DNA of 64,000 nt from Spartobacteria bacterium (GTDB lineage Bacteria > Verrucomicrobiota > Verrucomicrobiia > Chthoniobacterales > UBA10450), in contig PLCM01000029.1 in NCBI GenBank assembly GCA_003134765.1, forward strand, positions 154,891 to 218,890, read 5' to 3'. The notes beneath the pieces were generated by a model. That model saw only the letters and a program-made list of their open reading frames with translations. It did no database searches and had not been told where the DNA came from. A program made the position numbers and the translations under genes. Positions within the stretch are counted from its first letter, which is position 1, and each line of letters starts with the position of its first letter. This document shows positions 54,421 through 62,627 of this stretch, one piece after another.

Positions 54421-56172
54421 ATGCCTGTCGCCACCCGCATTCTCAGCCTCAATCTCGGCTCGCACGCCGTCGGCCTGGCTGAATTCCAGACCCAATCGAA
54501 CGGCGGACTCGTCCTGAACGGTTACTGCCTGCGCGAAATTCCGGCTGATCCGTCGAATGAGGGTGCGCGCAATGCGAAAATCGCCGCGGCCTTGCGCGAG
54601 ATGCTGGCCGAATTGGGAATCAAAGGCGGCGCCGTCAATTACGCGATCGCCGCGCAGTCGGTTTTCGCGCGGTTTGTGAAACTGCCTGCGGTGGAGGAGG
54701 AAAAAATCGAGCGCATCATTGCATTCGAGGCGCAGCAGAATGTGCCGTTCCCGATCGATGAAGTCGTGTGGGACTACCAACTCGTCGGCGGCGGCGCGGA
54801 CGAACAAATTCAGGTCGTGCTGGTCGCGATCAAGGAGGACCTGCTCGAGAGCGTGAACGCCTCGGTCGAAAGCGCCGGATTGCGGACCTCGATCGTCTGC
54901 GTCGCGACGATGGCGCTCTACAACGCCTTTCGTTACAACTACAGCGATCTCGGCGGCTGTTCGCTCCTGGTTGATATCGGCGCGCGCACCACCAACCTCC
55001 TTTTCATCGAGCCGGGCAAAATTTTTTCTCGGAGCGTCGCGATTGGCGGCGCCTCCGTTTCGTCCGCGATCGCGAAAGAATTTGGCGAACCAATGGCGTC
55101 GGCGGAGTTCCGGAAAAAGCGCGACGGTTTCGTCAGCCTGGGCGGCGCCTACGCAGAACCGGCTGATCCGGAAGTTGCGCGGGTTTCAAAAATTGTCCGC
55201 GGCACGATGACACGGCTCCACGCCGAGATGATGCGCTCGATCAGCCATTATCGCGCGCAGCAGCAGGGCAATGCACCCGACCGTCTGTATTTGTGCGGCG
55301 GAAGCACGAGCACGCCCTACATGCGGGAATTCTTCCAGGAAAAACTCCAGGTGCCGGTCGAATTCTTTAATCCGCTGCGAAACGTCGCCGTCTCGGAAGC
55401 AGTCGATGCCACCGAGGTCGCGCGCGCCGCCCATCTTCTGGGCGAATTGACCGGCCTCGCGCTGCGTGGCGCGACCACCTGCCCGATGGAGTTGAATCTG
55501 CGGCCACAAAGCGTGGTGCGCCGGCAGGAGATGGAACGGCGCCGTCCGTATTTTGTGCTCGCGGCTGCTTGCTTCGTGGTCGGGCTGCTGGCCTGGGGCG
55601 CTTATTTTTGGCGGGCCGCGCAGGTGCAAGATCGCGCGACGGAGCGTCTCCAGGACAAGGTCGGTAAGATGCAAGGGATCGAAAAGGAAATGAGCCAGGT
55701 CCGGAAAGAGACGACCGCGTTGGATAATCAATCAGTTCCGCTCGTTGCGGCGATCGGTGAGCGCAGTTTTTGGCCGCTCCTCCTCGAAGATCTCAACACC
55801 CGTTTGCCGAAGGAAGACATCTGGATCACGGAACTGGTCCCGACCTCGGGCGGGAAACCGCTCGGCGCGCCGGATTCGCGCACCGTTCTTGCCGGGACAA
55901 CGCCAACTCCCGTCCCGTCCCTTCCGCGTCCCGGCGCCACGCCGGCCGTGCCGGCGATCGACGGTCTGCTCGTGCGCGGGCTGTATCTTTTTAATCCGAA
56001 ACAACAGGAAGTGGTCGTTGATTATTTTCGGAACCTAGTTGGGTCGCCCTGGCTCGCGATCGATCCGAACAATCAGGCGAAAGTGATAAAGCCCACCACG
56101 CCGAACAACACGGATTGGGCTTTCCCCTACGAGCTGCGCCTTGATCTGAAAAAGCCAATCCCGCTTCCATGA
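54421..56172 (+). CDS. pilM: PilM-PilN fusion, type IV pilus assembly (Amuc_1101-like)
   Basis: A 583-residue protein. The first 370 residues are an actin-fold PilM: RILSLNLGSHAVGLAEFQT opens, VKLPAVEEEKIERIIAFEAQ matches PilM, and SLLVDIGARTTNLLFIEPGK is the ATP-site region; YLCGGSTSTPYMREFFQEKL is the later motif. A linker (MELNLRPQSVV) and a membrane helix (PYFVLAAACFVVGLLAWGAYF) lead into a PilN-like coiled-coil and periplasmic part. The arrangement matches Akkermansia Amuc_1101. It heads the operon of five genes; no SD sequence is obvious before ATG 54421. Confidence 0.88.
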   Translation: MPVATRILSLNLGSHAVGLAEFQTQSNGGLVLNGYCLREIPADPSNEGARNAKIAAALREMLAELGIKGGAVNYAIAAQSVFARFVKLPAVEEEKIERIIAFEAQQNVPFPIDEVVWDYQLVGGGADEQIQVVLVAIKEDLLESVNASVESAGLRTSIVCVATMALYNAFRYNYSDLGGCSLLVDIGARTTNLLFIEPGKIFSRSVAIGGASVSSAIAKEFGEPMASAEFRKKRDGFVSLGGAYAEPADPEVARVSKIVRGTMTRLHAEMMRSISHYRAQQQGNAPDRLYLCGGSTSTPYMREFFQEKLQVPVEFFNPLRNVAVSEAVDATEVARAAHLLGELTGLALRGATTCPMELNLRPQSVVRRQEMERRRPYFVLAAACFVVGLLAWGAYFWRAAQVQDRATERLQDKVGKMQGIEKEMSQVRKETTALDNQSVPLVAAIGERSFWPLLLEDLNTRLPKEDIWITELVPTSGGKPLGAPDSRTVLAGTTPTPVPSLPRPGATPAVPAIDGLLVRGLYLFNPKQQEVVVDYFRNLVGSPWLAIDPNNQAKVIKPTTPNNTDWAFPYELRLDLKKPIPLP

Positions 56173-56200
56173 ATTGGTCTGCCAAATCTAGCGACCGCCG

Positions 56201-56260
56201 CGGAGGGACGCCCTCCGTGGCGTTCCATTATTTTAGGGACGGGACAGAGCCCGTCCCTCC
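56201..56260. repeat. Two adjacent hairpins between the PilM and Amuc_1100-like genes
   Basis: CGGAGGGACGCCCTCCG-type hairpin followed by AGGGACGGGACAGAGCCCGTCCCT. Together they fill most of the 97-base gap; the downstream start codon follows 10 bases later. Confidence 0.8.
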
Positions 56261-56269
56261 AAGTTTCGT

Positions 56270-57196
56270 ATGAACTGGTTTCGGGAGAATCGGTTCCTCG
56301 GCACGTTCCTGATTGCGTTCGGTGTCTGCCTGCTCGGCGCCGGCTGGTTCCTCTTCAGCGCCAAGGCGGATTCGGACGAGGCGTCCGCGCGCTTCCTCAA
56401 CGCTTCGACGGAACTGAACCGACTCGACCGGCTCGCGCCGTATCCGAGCGCGGAGAACCTGCGCAAAATGAAGGCGCACGCCGAAGATTATTCGAGCGCG
56501 CTCGCAAAGCTGAAAGAGGAATTGAAGGTCCGGGTGACGCCGGCCGCGCCGATGGCGCCGAACGAATTCCAGTCGCACCTGCGCGTGGCAATGAATGCGG
56601 TGGCCGACAAGGCGCGGGCGAACAAGGTAAAGTTGCCGGACAAGTTTTATCTCGGTTTCGACGAGTTTGCCTCGGCCCTGCCTAACGAGTCGGCCGCGCC
56701 GCTACTCGGTCAGGAGCTGGTCCAGATCGAATGGCTGGTGAACAGTTTGCTGGAGGCGCATGTAAACGCACTGAGTGCTTTCCATCGAACGCCCTTGCCG
56801 GAGGAGCATGGAGCGACGGCGCTCCCCACCGTTACCCCGGCGCCCGGGACAAATCCGGCCGGGGCGATTCCGGCGGCTGCGAAATTGTTCGAACGAAACG
56901 TGGTGGAATTTACGTTTTTTTCCACGCCCGGGGCGGCTCGCAAAGTCATCAACCAAATCGCTGGAGCGAACCAGCACTTTTGCATTATCCGGCTGCTGCA
57001 TGTGCGGAATGAGAAAGAGAAGGGACCTCCGCGCGAGAGTGCGGAATCAGCAACGCCCGCGCCCGCGGTTCCTTCGCCGGTCCCGGCAGTGTCTCCCGGC
57101 GCCAAACCTGCGCCCGGGGCCGCGCTGAATTTTATTGTCGGCAACGAGAAGATCGATACCACGGCCAAGATCGAGATCGTGAGGTTCACGTTTTGA
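56270..57196 (+). CDS. Amuc_1100-like pilus-cluster membrane protein
   Basis: A 308-residue protein. One N-terminal membrane helix (FLGTFLIAFGVCLLGAGWFLF) is followed by a coiled-coil region (ASTELNRLDRLAPYPSAENL) and a globular domain. The segments MAPNEFQSHLRVAMNAVADK, YLGFDEFASALPN and GQELVQIEWLVNSLLEAHVN align in order and spacing with A. muciniphila Amuc_1100 (from memory: PTAFQNELKTF, LGFQVYSTQAPS, FELKAINSLVNKLAECGL). The C-terminal part is Pro/Ala-rich and ends KIEIVRFTF. It lies in the same gene order as Amuc_1100. Role: PilO-like pilus assembly element, inferred. Confidence 0.8.
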   Translation: MNWFRENRFLGTFLIAFGVCLLGAGWFLFSAKADSDEASARFLNASTELNRLDRLAPYPSAENLRKMKAHAEDYSSALAKLKEELKVRVTPAAPMAPNEFQSHLRVAMNAVADKARANKVKLPDKFYLGFDEFASALPNESAAPLLGQELVQIEWLVNSLLEAHVNALSAFHRTPLPEEHGATALPTVTPAPGTNPAGAIPAAAKLFERNVVEFTFFSTPGAARKVINQIAGANQHFCIIRLLHVRNEKEKGPPRESAESATPAPAVPSPVPAVSPGAKPAPGAALNFIVGNEKIDTTAKIEIVRFTF

Positions 57197-57204
57197 AAGC
57201 GATT

Positions 57205-57362
57205 CTGGGGAGCGCACGCGCCCTCGCGTGCTGGTTGCGGCGCCTCGCCGCAACGAATTTGTTTTTGACAATTGGAACTTTCCAGACGCACGAAACGTCA
57301 GCGAAAAAGTTCGCGAAGGCGACGCGCCTTCGCCAACACGCGAGGGCGCGTGCGCTCCCCAG
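57205..57362. repeat. Long palindrome between Amuc_1100-like and Amuc_1099-like genes
   Basis: Perfect 26-base arms (57205-57230 and 57337-57362) with inner short inverted repeats (TTGCGGCGCCTCGCCGCAA; GCGAAGGCGACGCGCCTTCGC). The outer sequence GGGGAGCGCA... is shared with the element at 37875-37979. The loop of about 106 bases is unusually long. Confidence 0.9.
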
Positions 57363-57374
57363 ACTGATACCCAC

Positions 57375-58313
57375 ATGACCTGGCTCCGTGCTCATTACGA
57401 TCGCGTCGCGGTTTTCACCGCGGCGTTCTTCCTTTTCGCCTCCGCTTTGCTCATCACGCGAAACGCCTGGCAATTCGGCGACAACCTCGGACTCCAAAAC
57501 GCGCCGCCGCCAAAACCGGCCCCGCCGCCGCCGAAGGCCGTCGAGATGGAACAGGCGATGGAAAGACTGAAGCAGCCGGCGCAATGGACATTCAGCAGCC
57601 GCTCGGGCCTGTTCGTTCCCGAAAAACATTTCATCGGCGCGAACGGCCAGCCCGCCACCTTGCAGACGACCGAGGTCCATCCGCCCGTGCCCAACGATTG
57701 GCTCGAACAGTTTTCCCTCCCCATCGCCGATGCCGATGTCCTTACCCAAGACCCCGATGGCGACGGCTTCAACAATCTCGAGGAATGGCAGAATCACACC
57801 AACCCGACGGACAAGAATTCGCATCCGCCCTTCATCGCAAAGCTGAAAATGAAATCGTTCGCGCAGGAGCCGTTTAAGCTCGTCTTTGCCTCCTGGGTCG
57901 GCGACACCTTCGCTCTGAATACGAGCGACCTGAAAGAGCCGACGCAATTCCTCAAGATCGGCGACTCGATTTGGGGAACGAAATTCAAGATCGTGAAGTT
58001 CACCGAGAAATACGAGACGAACAAATACGGCACGAGAGTCGACGTCTCCGAGTTGACTCTGGAAAATCGCGAGACGCACCAGCAGCTCAGCCTGGTGAAA
58101 GAGAAGATCATGATCTCACCTGAGTCGGTGGCCAATTTTGTTTACGAGTGGGGGGAGCGCCGAGAATTCGCCGTGAAAAAAAACCAGGAATTTTCATTGA
58201 AACCGGAGGAACAGATTAAATATAAGTTGATCGATGTTTTCCCCAGCAGCGCGATCGTCGTCGATACGCAGAAGCCGGACGCCCCGATCGAGGTCCCTCC
58301 GCTCACGCCATAA
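57375..58313 (+). CDS. Amuc_1099-like protein with Ca-binding-type loop
   Basis: A 312-residue protein with one N-terminal membrane helix (VAVFTAAFFLFASALLITR), a proline-rich linker (APPPKPAPPPPKAVE), and a globular region. The segment VLTQDPDGDGFNNLEEWQNH then TNPTDKN is a clear aspartate-rich loop of the thrombospondin type 3/EF-hand-like kind. Later parts (KFTEKYETNKYGTRVDVSEL) are beta-rich. An earlier in-frame reading passes through the palindrome upstream and is rejected; ATG 57375 starts at the membrane helix. By position it corresponds to Amuc_1099. Confidence 0.75.
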   Translation: MTWLRAHYDRVAVFTAAFFLFASALLITRNAWQFGDNLGLQNAPPPKPAPPPPKAVEMEQAMERLKQPAQWTFSSRSGLFVPEKHFIGANGQPATLQTTEVHPPVPNDWLEQFSLPIADADVLTQDPDGDGFNNLEEWQNHTNPTDKNSHPPFIAKLKMKSFAQEPFKLVFASWVGDTFALNTSDLKEPTQFLKIGDSIWGTKFKIVKFTEKYETNKYGTRVDVSELTLENRETHQQLSLVKEKIMISPESVANFVYEWGERREFAVKKNQEFSLKPEEQIKYKLIDVFPSSAIVVDTQKPDAPIEVPPLTP

Positions 58314-58337
58314 GGCCGAGCGTCGACCGACGTCGAC

Positions 58338-58448
58338 GAGCGGCGGATTTCCAACCCCCGAGCTGCAACGCGGCGAAGCGGCCACTTTAGTTGTCTTGGG
58401 CGTCGCGCCCAAAAAGTCTAGCGCACGCGATTTGGAAATCGCCGCTCC
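58338..58448. repeat. Palindromic element between Amuc_1099-like and secretin genes
   Basis: Arms GAGCGGCGGATTTCCA (58338-) and TGGAAATCGCCGCTCC (58433-58448) are inverted with one mismatch, and TTGGGCGTCGCGCCCAA lies inside. It nearly fills the 153-base gap and ends 18 bases before the secretin start. Confidence 0.85.
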
Positions 58449-58466
58449 TGGTTAGGAACGGAACCT

Positions 58467-61112
58467 ATGAAAAACTCAGCGTCGAAAATCTTGTTGATGG
58501 CGGCATTCGCAACAGCGGTTTGCTTCACAGCGCTCGCCCAGAACACAAACACGGTCGCGGAGCGCGAAGCGGCGCGACGGCAGGCGGCGTTGCCGCGCGG
58601 GCAGGAAGCGCTCGGGCGCGCCAAGGCGGCGATGAGGGAGGGGAATTACACCGCAGCGCACGAAGAATTTCGCCTGGCGCTCACCTTTCTGCCGGACGCG
58701 GTGATCAGCGAGAAATCGCACGATGAAGCGTTGAACGGTTTTTGCGCGAGCGGAATGAAGCTGGCCGAGCAAAAGGTGGCTCAGGGAAAATACGGCGAAG
58801 CGGAAGCGATTTGCCGCGAGATCCTGAGCAACCGTCACGATCCGAATTACCGGCCCGCGGCCGAGATGCTGGCGCGGTTACAAGCGCCGGGAAAGTTGAA
58901 CCGCACGATGGGCCCGAAGTTTCTCTCGAAAGTCGAGGAAGTGAAGAGGCTGCTCACCGATGCGGAAGGTTATTACAACAGCGGCCGCTACGATCTCGCG
59001 TTCAAGAAATATGAGCAGATCCTCGCGATCGATCCCTACAATGTCGCGGCGCGCCGCGGCGAAGAGCGACTCAATCTGACGAAAACGCACTACGGCGAGG
59101 AAGCTTATAATGAAACGCGGTCGCGCCAGCTCTGGCAGGTGCAAAAAGGGTGGGAAGAGCCGGTTAAAAAATATGGCGACACCGTCGGCCCGATCACCGA
59201 CGCGTTCACGAAAGACGCGACCGGCACCGCCCGCATCACCACCAAGCTCAACACGATCATCATTCCGAAGATCGAATTTCGCGATGCGAGCATTCGCGAA
59301 GCGATTGAGTTTATCCGACAACAAGCGGCGGAGAACGATCCCGGGGCGGATGGCCGCAAAGGGGTGGATATTGTCCTGCGCGTAAATACGCTGGGCACGC
59401 GCGCGGAAACGACATCGACGACAACCGTCGTTTCCTCGACCGCGCCCGGAGTCTCGCCGGAACCGACCGCGATTGCACCGCCACCGGTTCCCACAACCAT
59501 CGCGGCACCATCGATTAATCCGGCAGACGCGCGGATCACAATCACGCTGAATCAAATTCCGCTCGGCGAAGCTCTCCGTTACATCGCCAGCCAGGCAGGC
59601 CTGAAGGTAAAGGTGGAGCCTTACGCCGTGTCGATCATTCCGATCAGCGAGTTGAGCAACGACCTTCTGACGAAACAATATCGGGTGCCGCCGGGGTTCA
59701 TCACCACTTCGGTCAACGTCGGGCCTTCCTTGCTGGGTCCTTCCTCAACCGGGACAACGAAGACCTCCACATCGACGACCGGAACGGCGCCGGGAACCAT
59801 TGAATCCACCGGCGGGCATCAATTGGTCCAGCGCGAAGGCGCGAAGGAATTTCTCGAGAGCCAGGGCGTGAGCTTTCCGCCCGGAGCCAGTGCGAACTTC
59901 CTGCCGCAAAGCAGTCGTCTCATCGTGCGGAATACGGCGGATAATTTGGACTTGGTTGATGCAATCGTGGAGCAAGCGAATGCCTCAGGACCAAAGCAGG
60001 TCGAGATCGAAGCCAAATTCCTGGAGATCACCCAGACGAATCTGAAGGAGCTTGGATTCGACTGGTTGCTCGGACAATTCAACATTCCTAGTTCACACCG
60101 CATCTTTGGCAGCGGCGGAACGTCGGGGACGGGTCCTGCTGTTTCGCAAAACAACTTTCCGTTCGTGCCCCCGGGCGGAGACCCGGTGGGACAGTTTCCG
60201 ATCACTTCGGGAAACCGGAGCGGCAATTTTGCGATCTCCGGGAATGCAATTGATTCTCTCCTTGGTGGCGGCACGGCTGCTTCCGCGCTCGCTCCCGGAA
60301 TATTCGGTCTCAGCGGAGTTTTCACCGATCCGCAGTTTCAGCTCGTGATTCGGGCTTTGAATCAAAAGAAAGGCGTTGACCTGCTTTCCTCACCCCGCGT
60401 CACAACCAAGAGCGGCCAACGCGCCCAAATTCAGATTGTGAGAGAATTCCGGTTTCCAACCACCTTCGCCGAACCTCATATCCCCGACATCCGGGGCGGC
60501 ACCTCCGGAGGAGTGACCACCAACAGCATCAGCCTGCCGGTGGTTGGTCCAAGCACACCGGGAGGTTTCGAGACCAAGAACACCGGCGTGGAACTGGAAG
60601 TGGAACCGGTCGTCGGGCCGGACGGAGTTACCATCGATCTCAACCTTGTTCCCTCGGTCGTAGAGTTCGAAGGCTTTATCAATTACGGAAGTCCCATCAA
60701 GACGGTCAATCCAGCCTTGCTTGGTTTTATCGGAGGGGTGACGAACGTCCTGGGACTCAATGACAGCATCGTCCTGACGGATAATGTCATCAACCAACCG
60801 ATCTTCAGCGTCCGCAAGGTAACCACGAACGTCAGTGTTTACGACGGCCAGACCGTCGTTCTCGGAGGTCTGATGCGAGAGGATGTCCAGAAAACTGAAG
60901 ATCGCACTCCGATCCTCGGCGACATCCCGATCGTGGGCCGGCTCTTTCGGACGAATGCCGAGCAGCACATCAAGCGCAACCTGGTGATCTTTGTCACGGC
61001 GCGGCTCGTCACCCCCGGTGGTCAACCGGTGAATTCGACGGAAGAGATGGAGGAATCAGAAGACGTTATCGAACCGCCAATTTTGCCGGAAGTCCCATTC
61101 TACAAGAAGTAA
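58467..61112 (+). CDS. Type IV pilus/type II secretion-like secretin (Amuc_1098-like)
   Basis: An 881-residue outer-membrane secretin. A signal peptide (LLMAAFATAVCFTALAQ) is followed by TPR-like helices (GRAKAAMREGNYTAAHEEF, YYNSGRYDLAFKKYEQILAI), short-domain N repeats (IPKIEFRDASIREAIEFIRQ, ITLNQIPLGEALRYIASQAG) and the secretin core (VIRALNQKKGVDLLSSPRVT, VYDGQTVVLGGLMREDV, PILGDIPIVGRLFRTNAEQH). The last 30 residues are acidic. It would form the outer-membrane pore of the machine. The start ATG at 58467 follows GGAACGGAACCT. Confidence 0.92.
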   Translation: MKNSASKILLMAAFATAVCFTALAQNTNTVAEREAARRQAALPRGQEALGRAKAAMREGNYTAAHEEFRLALTFLPDAVISEKSHDEALNGFCASGMKLAEQKVAQGKYGEAEAICREILSNRHDPNYRPAAEMLARLQAPGKLNRTMGPKFLSKVEEVKRLLTDAEGYYNSGRYDLAFKKYEQILAIDPYNVAARRGEERLNLTKTHYGEEAYNETRSRQLWQVQKGWEEPVKKYGDTVGPITDAFTKDATGTARITTKLNTIIIPKIEFRDASIREAIEFIRQQAAENDPGADGRKGVDIVLRVNTLGTRAETTSTTTVVSSTAPGVSPEPTAIAPPPVPTTIAAPSINPADARITITLNQIPLGEALRYIASQAGLKVKVEPYAVSIIPISELSNDLLTKQYRVPPGFITTSVNVGPSLLGPSSTGTTKTSTSTTGTAPGTIESTGGHQLVQREGAKEFLESQGVSFPPGASANFLPQSSRLIVRNTADNLDLVDAIVEQANASGPKQVEIEAKFLEITQTNLKELGFDWLLGQFNIPSSHRIFGSGGTSGTGPAVSQNNFPFVPPGGDPVGQFPITSGNRSGNFAISGNAIDSLLGGGTAASALAPGIFGLSGVFTDPQFQLVIRALNQKKGVDLLSSPRVTTKSGQRAQIQIVREFRFPTTFAEPHIPDIRGGTSGGVTTNSISLPVVGPSTPGGFETKNTGVELEVEPVVGPDGVTIDLNLVPSVVEFEGFINYGSPIKTVNPALLGFIGGVTNVLGLNDSIVLTDNVINQPIFSVRKVTTNVSVYDGQTVVLGGLMREDVQKTEDRTPILGDIPIVGRLFRTNAEQHIKRNLVIFVTARLVTPGGQPVNSTEEMEESEDVIEPPILPEVPFYKK

Positions 61113-61116
61113 TCCT

Positions 61117-61431
61117 ATGAAGCAGTATCGCTCTGTTGTTCTTGCCCTCTTGCTCGGAATGCTCTTATCGAGCGTGGCCCTCGGAGGTGCCAAGAAGAAG
61201 CCAGCGCCGCCGCCGCAAAATCCGGCTTCCACCATTGCCAGTGTTACGGCGAACAGCATCACCGTGACGGAAGGAAAGAATGCCAAAGCGCTCATGATCA
61301 CTCAGTTCACCGAGATAAACGTGAATGGACTGAGAGCGACTGTCGCCGATTTGAAGCCGGGCATGGCGGTGACGTTTGTCATCAGTACCGACGCGACCAA
61401 GGCCAGTCGCATCAACGCGACTGGGAAGTGA
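61117..61431 (+). CDS. Small exported protein of the pilus cluster
   Basis: A 104-residue protein starting MKQYRSVVLALLLGMLLSSV with a signal peptide, a Lys/Pro-rich linker (AKKKPAPPPQNP), and a short beta-rich domain (TIASVTANSITVTEGKNAKA, then LKPGMAVTFVISTD), resembling an OB/DUF5666-like fold. It begins 4 bases after the secretin stop, so it is in the same transcript. Function is unknown. Confidence 0.8.
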   Translation: MKQYRSVVLALLLGMLLSSVALGGAKKKPAPPPQNPASTIASVTANSITVTEGKNAKALMITQFTEINVNGLRATVADLKPGMAVTFVISTDATKASRINATGK

Positions 61432-61690
61432 CGCTGATCGAACTTTTTGATCGCGCCCGAAGTCGAAAACTTTAAGACACGAAAGAGAAGTGGAAGAAAA
61501 GCGACCCATGGGCGTAGTCGTGTTTGGGATCTGGTCCTTTATTGCTGGGGCTCCGGTGGTGTTAAGAGGGCTGGATATTTTTTCTCGTGGCAAAAAAAGG
61601 ATTAGACGACGCGTGGGGCACTCCGCCCCGGCTTTGCCGAGTGGCTTGAAATCCAGCTAGGAGAGGCTCCGCGTTACCAGGAGCGTGGGA

Positions 61691-62208
61691 CTACTTTGGC
61701 TTGTCCGGATAATCGACGTTCATCGCGCGGAGTGACTTGACGGTTTGTTCGAGCGCGCCCTGGTGTTTCTGGTGGGCGGCGTTCTTGTCCGCCGTGAATA
61801 CAATATAGGCCACGGCCTTGGTCAACTGCACATACGCGACTCGCTCGGAGCGCTTATAAGTTTCCGACGGCGGATATTCATTGATGAAATAAGGCTGGCG
61901 CCCGCGGTCTTACCCGACGCAATCAGTTTAAGCGTAAAGCCGGGGCGCTTCTTTTTCATGTCGCCGATCGCGTCCCTGGCGAACGCCTGGTAATCCTCAT
62001 AGGTCGTGCTCGCGATCTTGGCGTACATAACTGGATCGGCAGTCTCCCACGTGGTGCCCTCCGGATAAAGGACGCACGGCAGACCCTGGCCCGCGCCTGC
62101 GGTGGGATCGAGCTGCCAGCCCTTGGGTGCCTTGATATTGAACGCGCCTTTTGGGCCGTAAACAATTCCGCCCGCTGACGGTTGCGCGATCGCCCTGGCA
62201 GCTACCAC
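61691..62208 (-). pseudogene. Frameshifted exported protein gene, truncated at the 5' end
   Basis: Two frames together encode one coherent protein. The first (62208 down to about 61905) reads MVAARAIAQPSAGGIVYGPK, KAPKGWQLDPTAGAGQG, KIASTTYEDYQAFARDAIG and FTLKLIASGKTAG; the second continues PYFINEYPPSETYKRSERVA, YVQLTKAVAYIVFTADKNAA and ends at TAG 61691-61693. A one-base gain at the CCC run at 61901-61903 would join them. No natural start exists: the signal peptide (FFLVVAARAIAQ) begins inside the flank of another gene remnant. Family not recognised. Confidence 0.78.
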
Positions 62209-62235
62209 CAGAAAAAAGGGGACGAACTGCCGGTA

Positions 62236-62399
62236 ACCATGACATCGCGCCAGCGCCGGATGGTGCTTGCATCGGCGGCAACGTTCCGACTGACAAGAAC
62301 CAGTGCAAAGACGGAGGCTGGATGACGAGCGTCCGCGCGGACGGCAGCACCTTCAAGAACCAAGGCGACTGCATCCAGTACGTGAACACTGGCAAGTAA
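62236..62399 (+). pseudogene. C-terminal remnant of a beta-helix protein
   Basis: The plus-strand frame ends DIAPAPDGACIGGNVPTDKN, QCKDGGWMTSVRADG and STFKNQGDCIQYVNTGK, matching the C-terminus of the protein at 45058-46266 almost residue for residue (IAPTPDSCIGSNVP ... FKSQGDCMQFVNTGK). No more of the beta-helix body is present upstream. It lies head to head with the broken minus-strand gene; a terminator follows. Confidence 0.82.
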
Positions 62400-62434
62400 C
62401 TGATAGCGGCAGCAGTTCAGTAATCAATTGAGAG

Positions 62435-62470
62435 AGCGGCCCGCGTTAAGTCACGGGCCGCTTTTCTTTT
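62435..62470 (+). terminator. Rho-independent terminator
   Basis: A 9-bp stem AGCGGCCCG/CGGGCCGCT with loop CGTTAAGTCA and TTTTCTTTT, 36 bases after the beta-helix remnant. Confidence 0.85.
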
Positions 62471-62627
62471 GGGTAATGATCTGTCTCCATCAAGACGACA
62501 GGGGAGTGAGAGTAGGAACGTGTGATCGATGACAGGAAAATGAGTCGTCAAATTATGATGGGGTGAGGAGAAGATCGGGTCAAGACATCCGAAGAGCGAT
62601 CTTCGAAGCAATGAGGATTCGGTGCCC

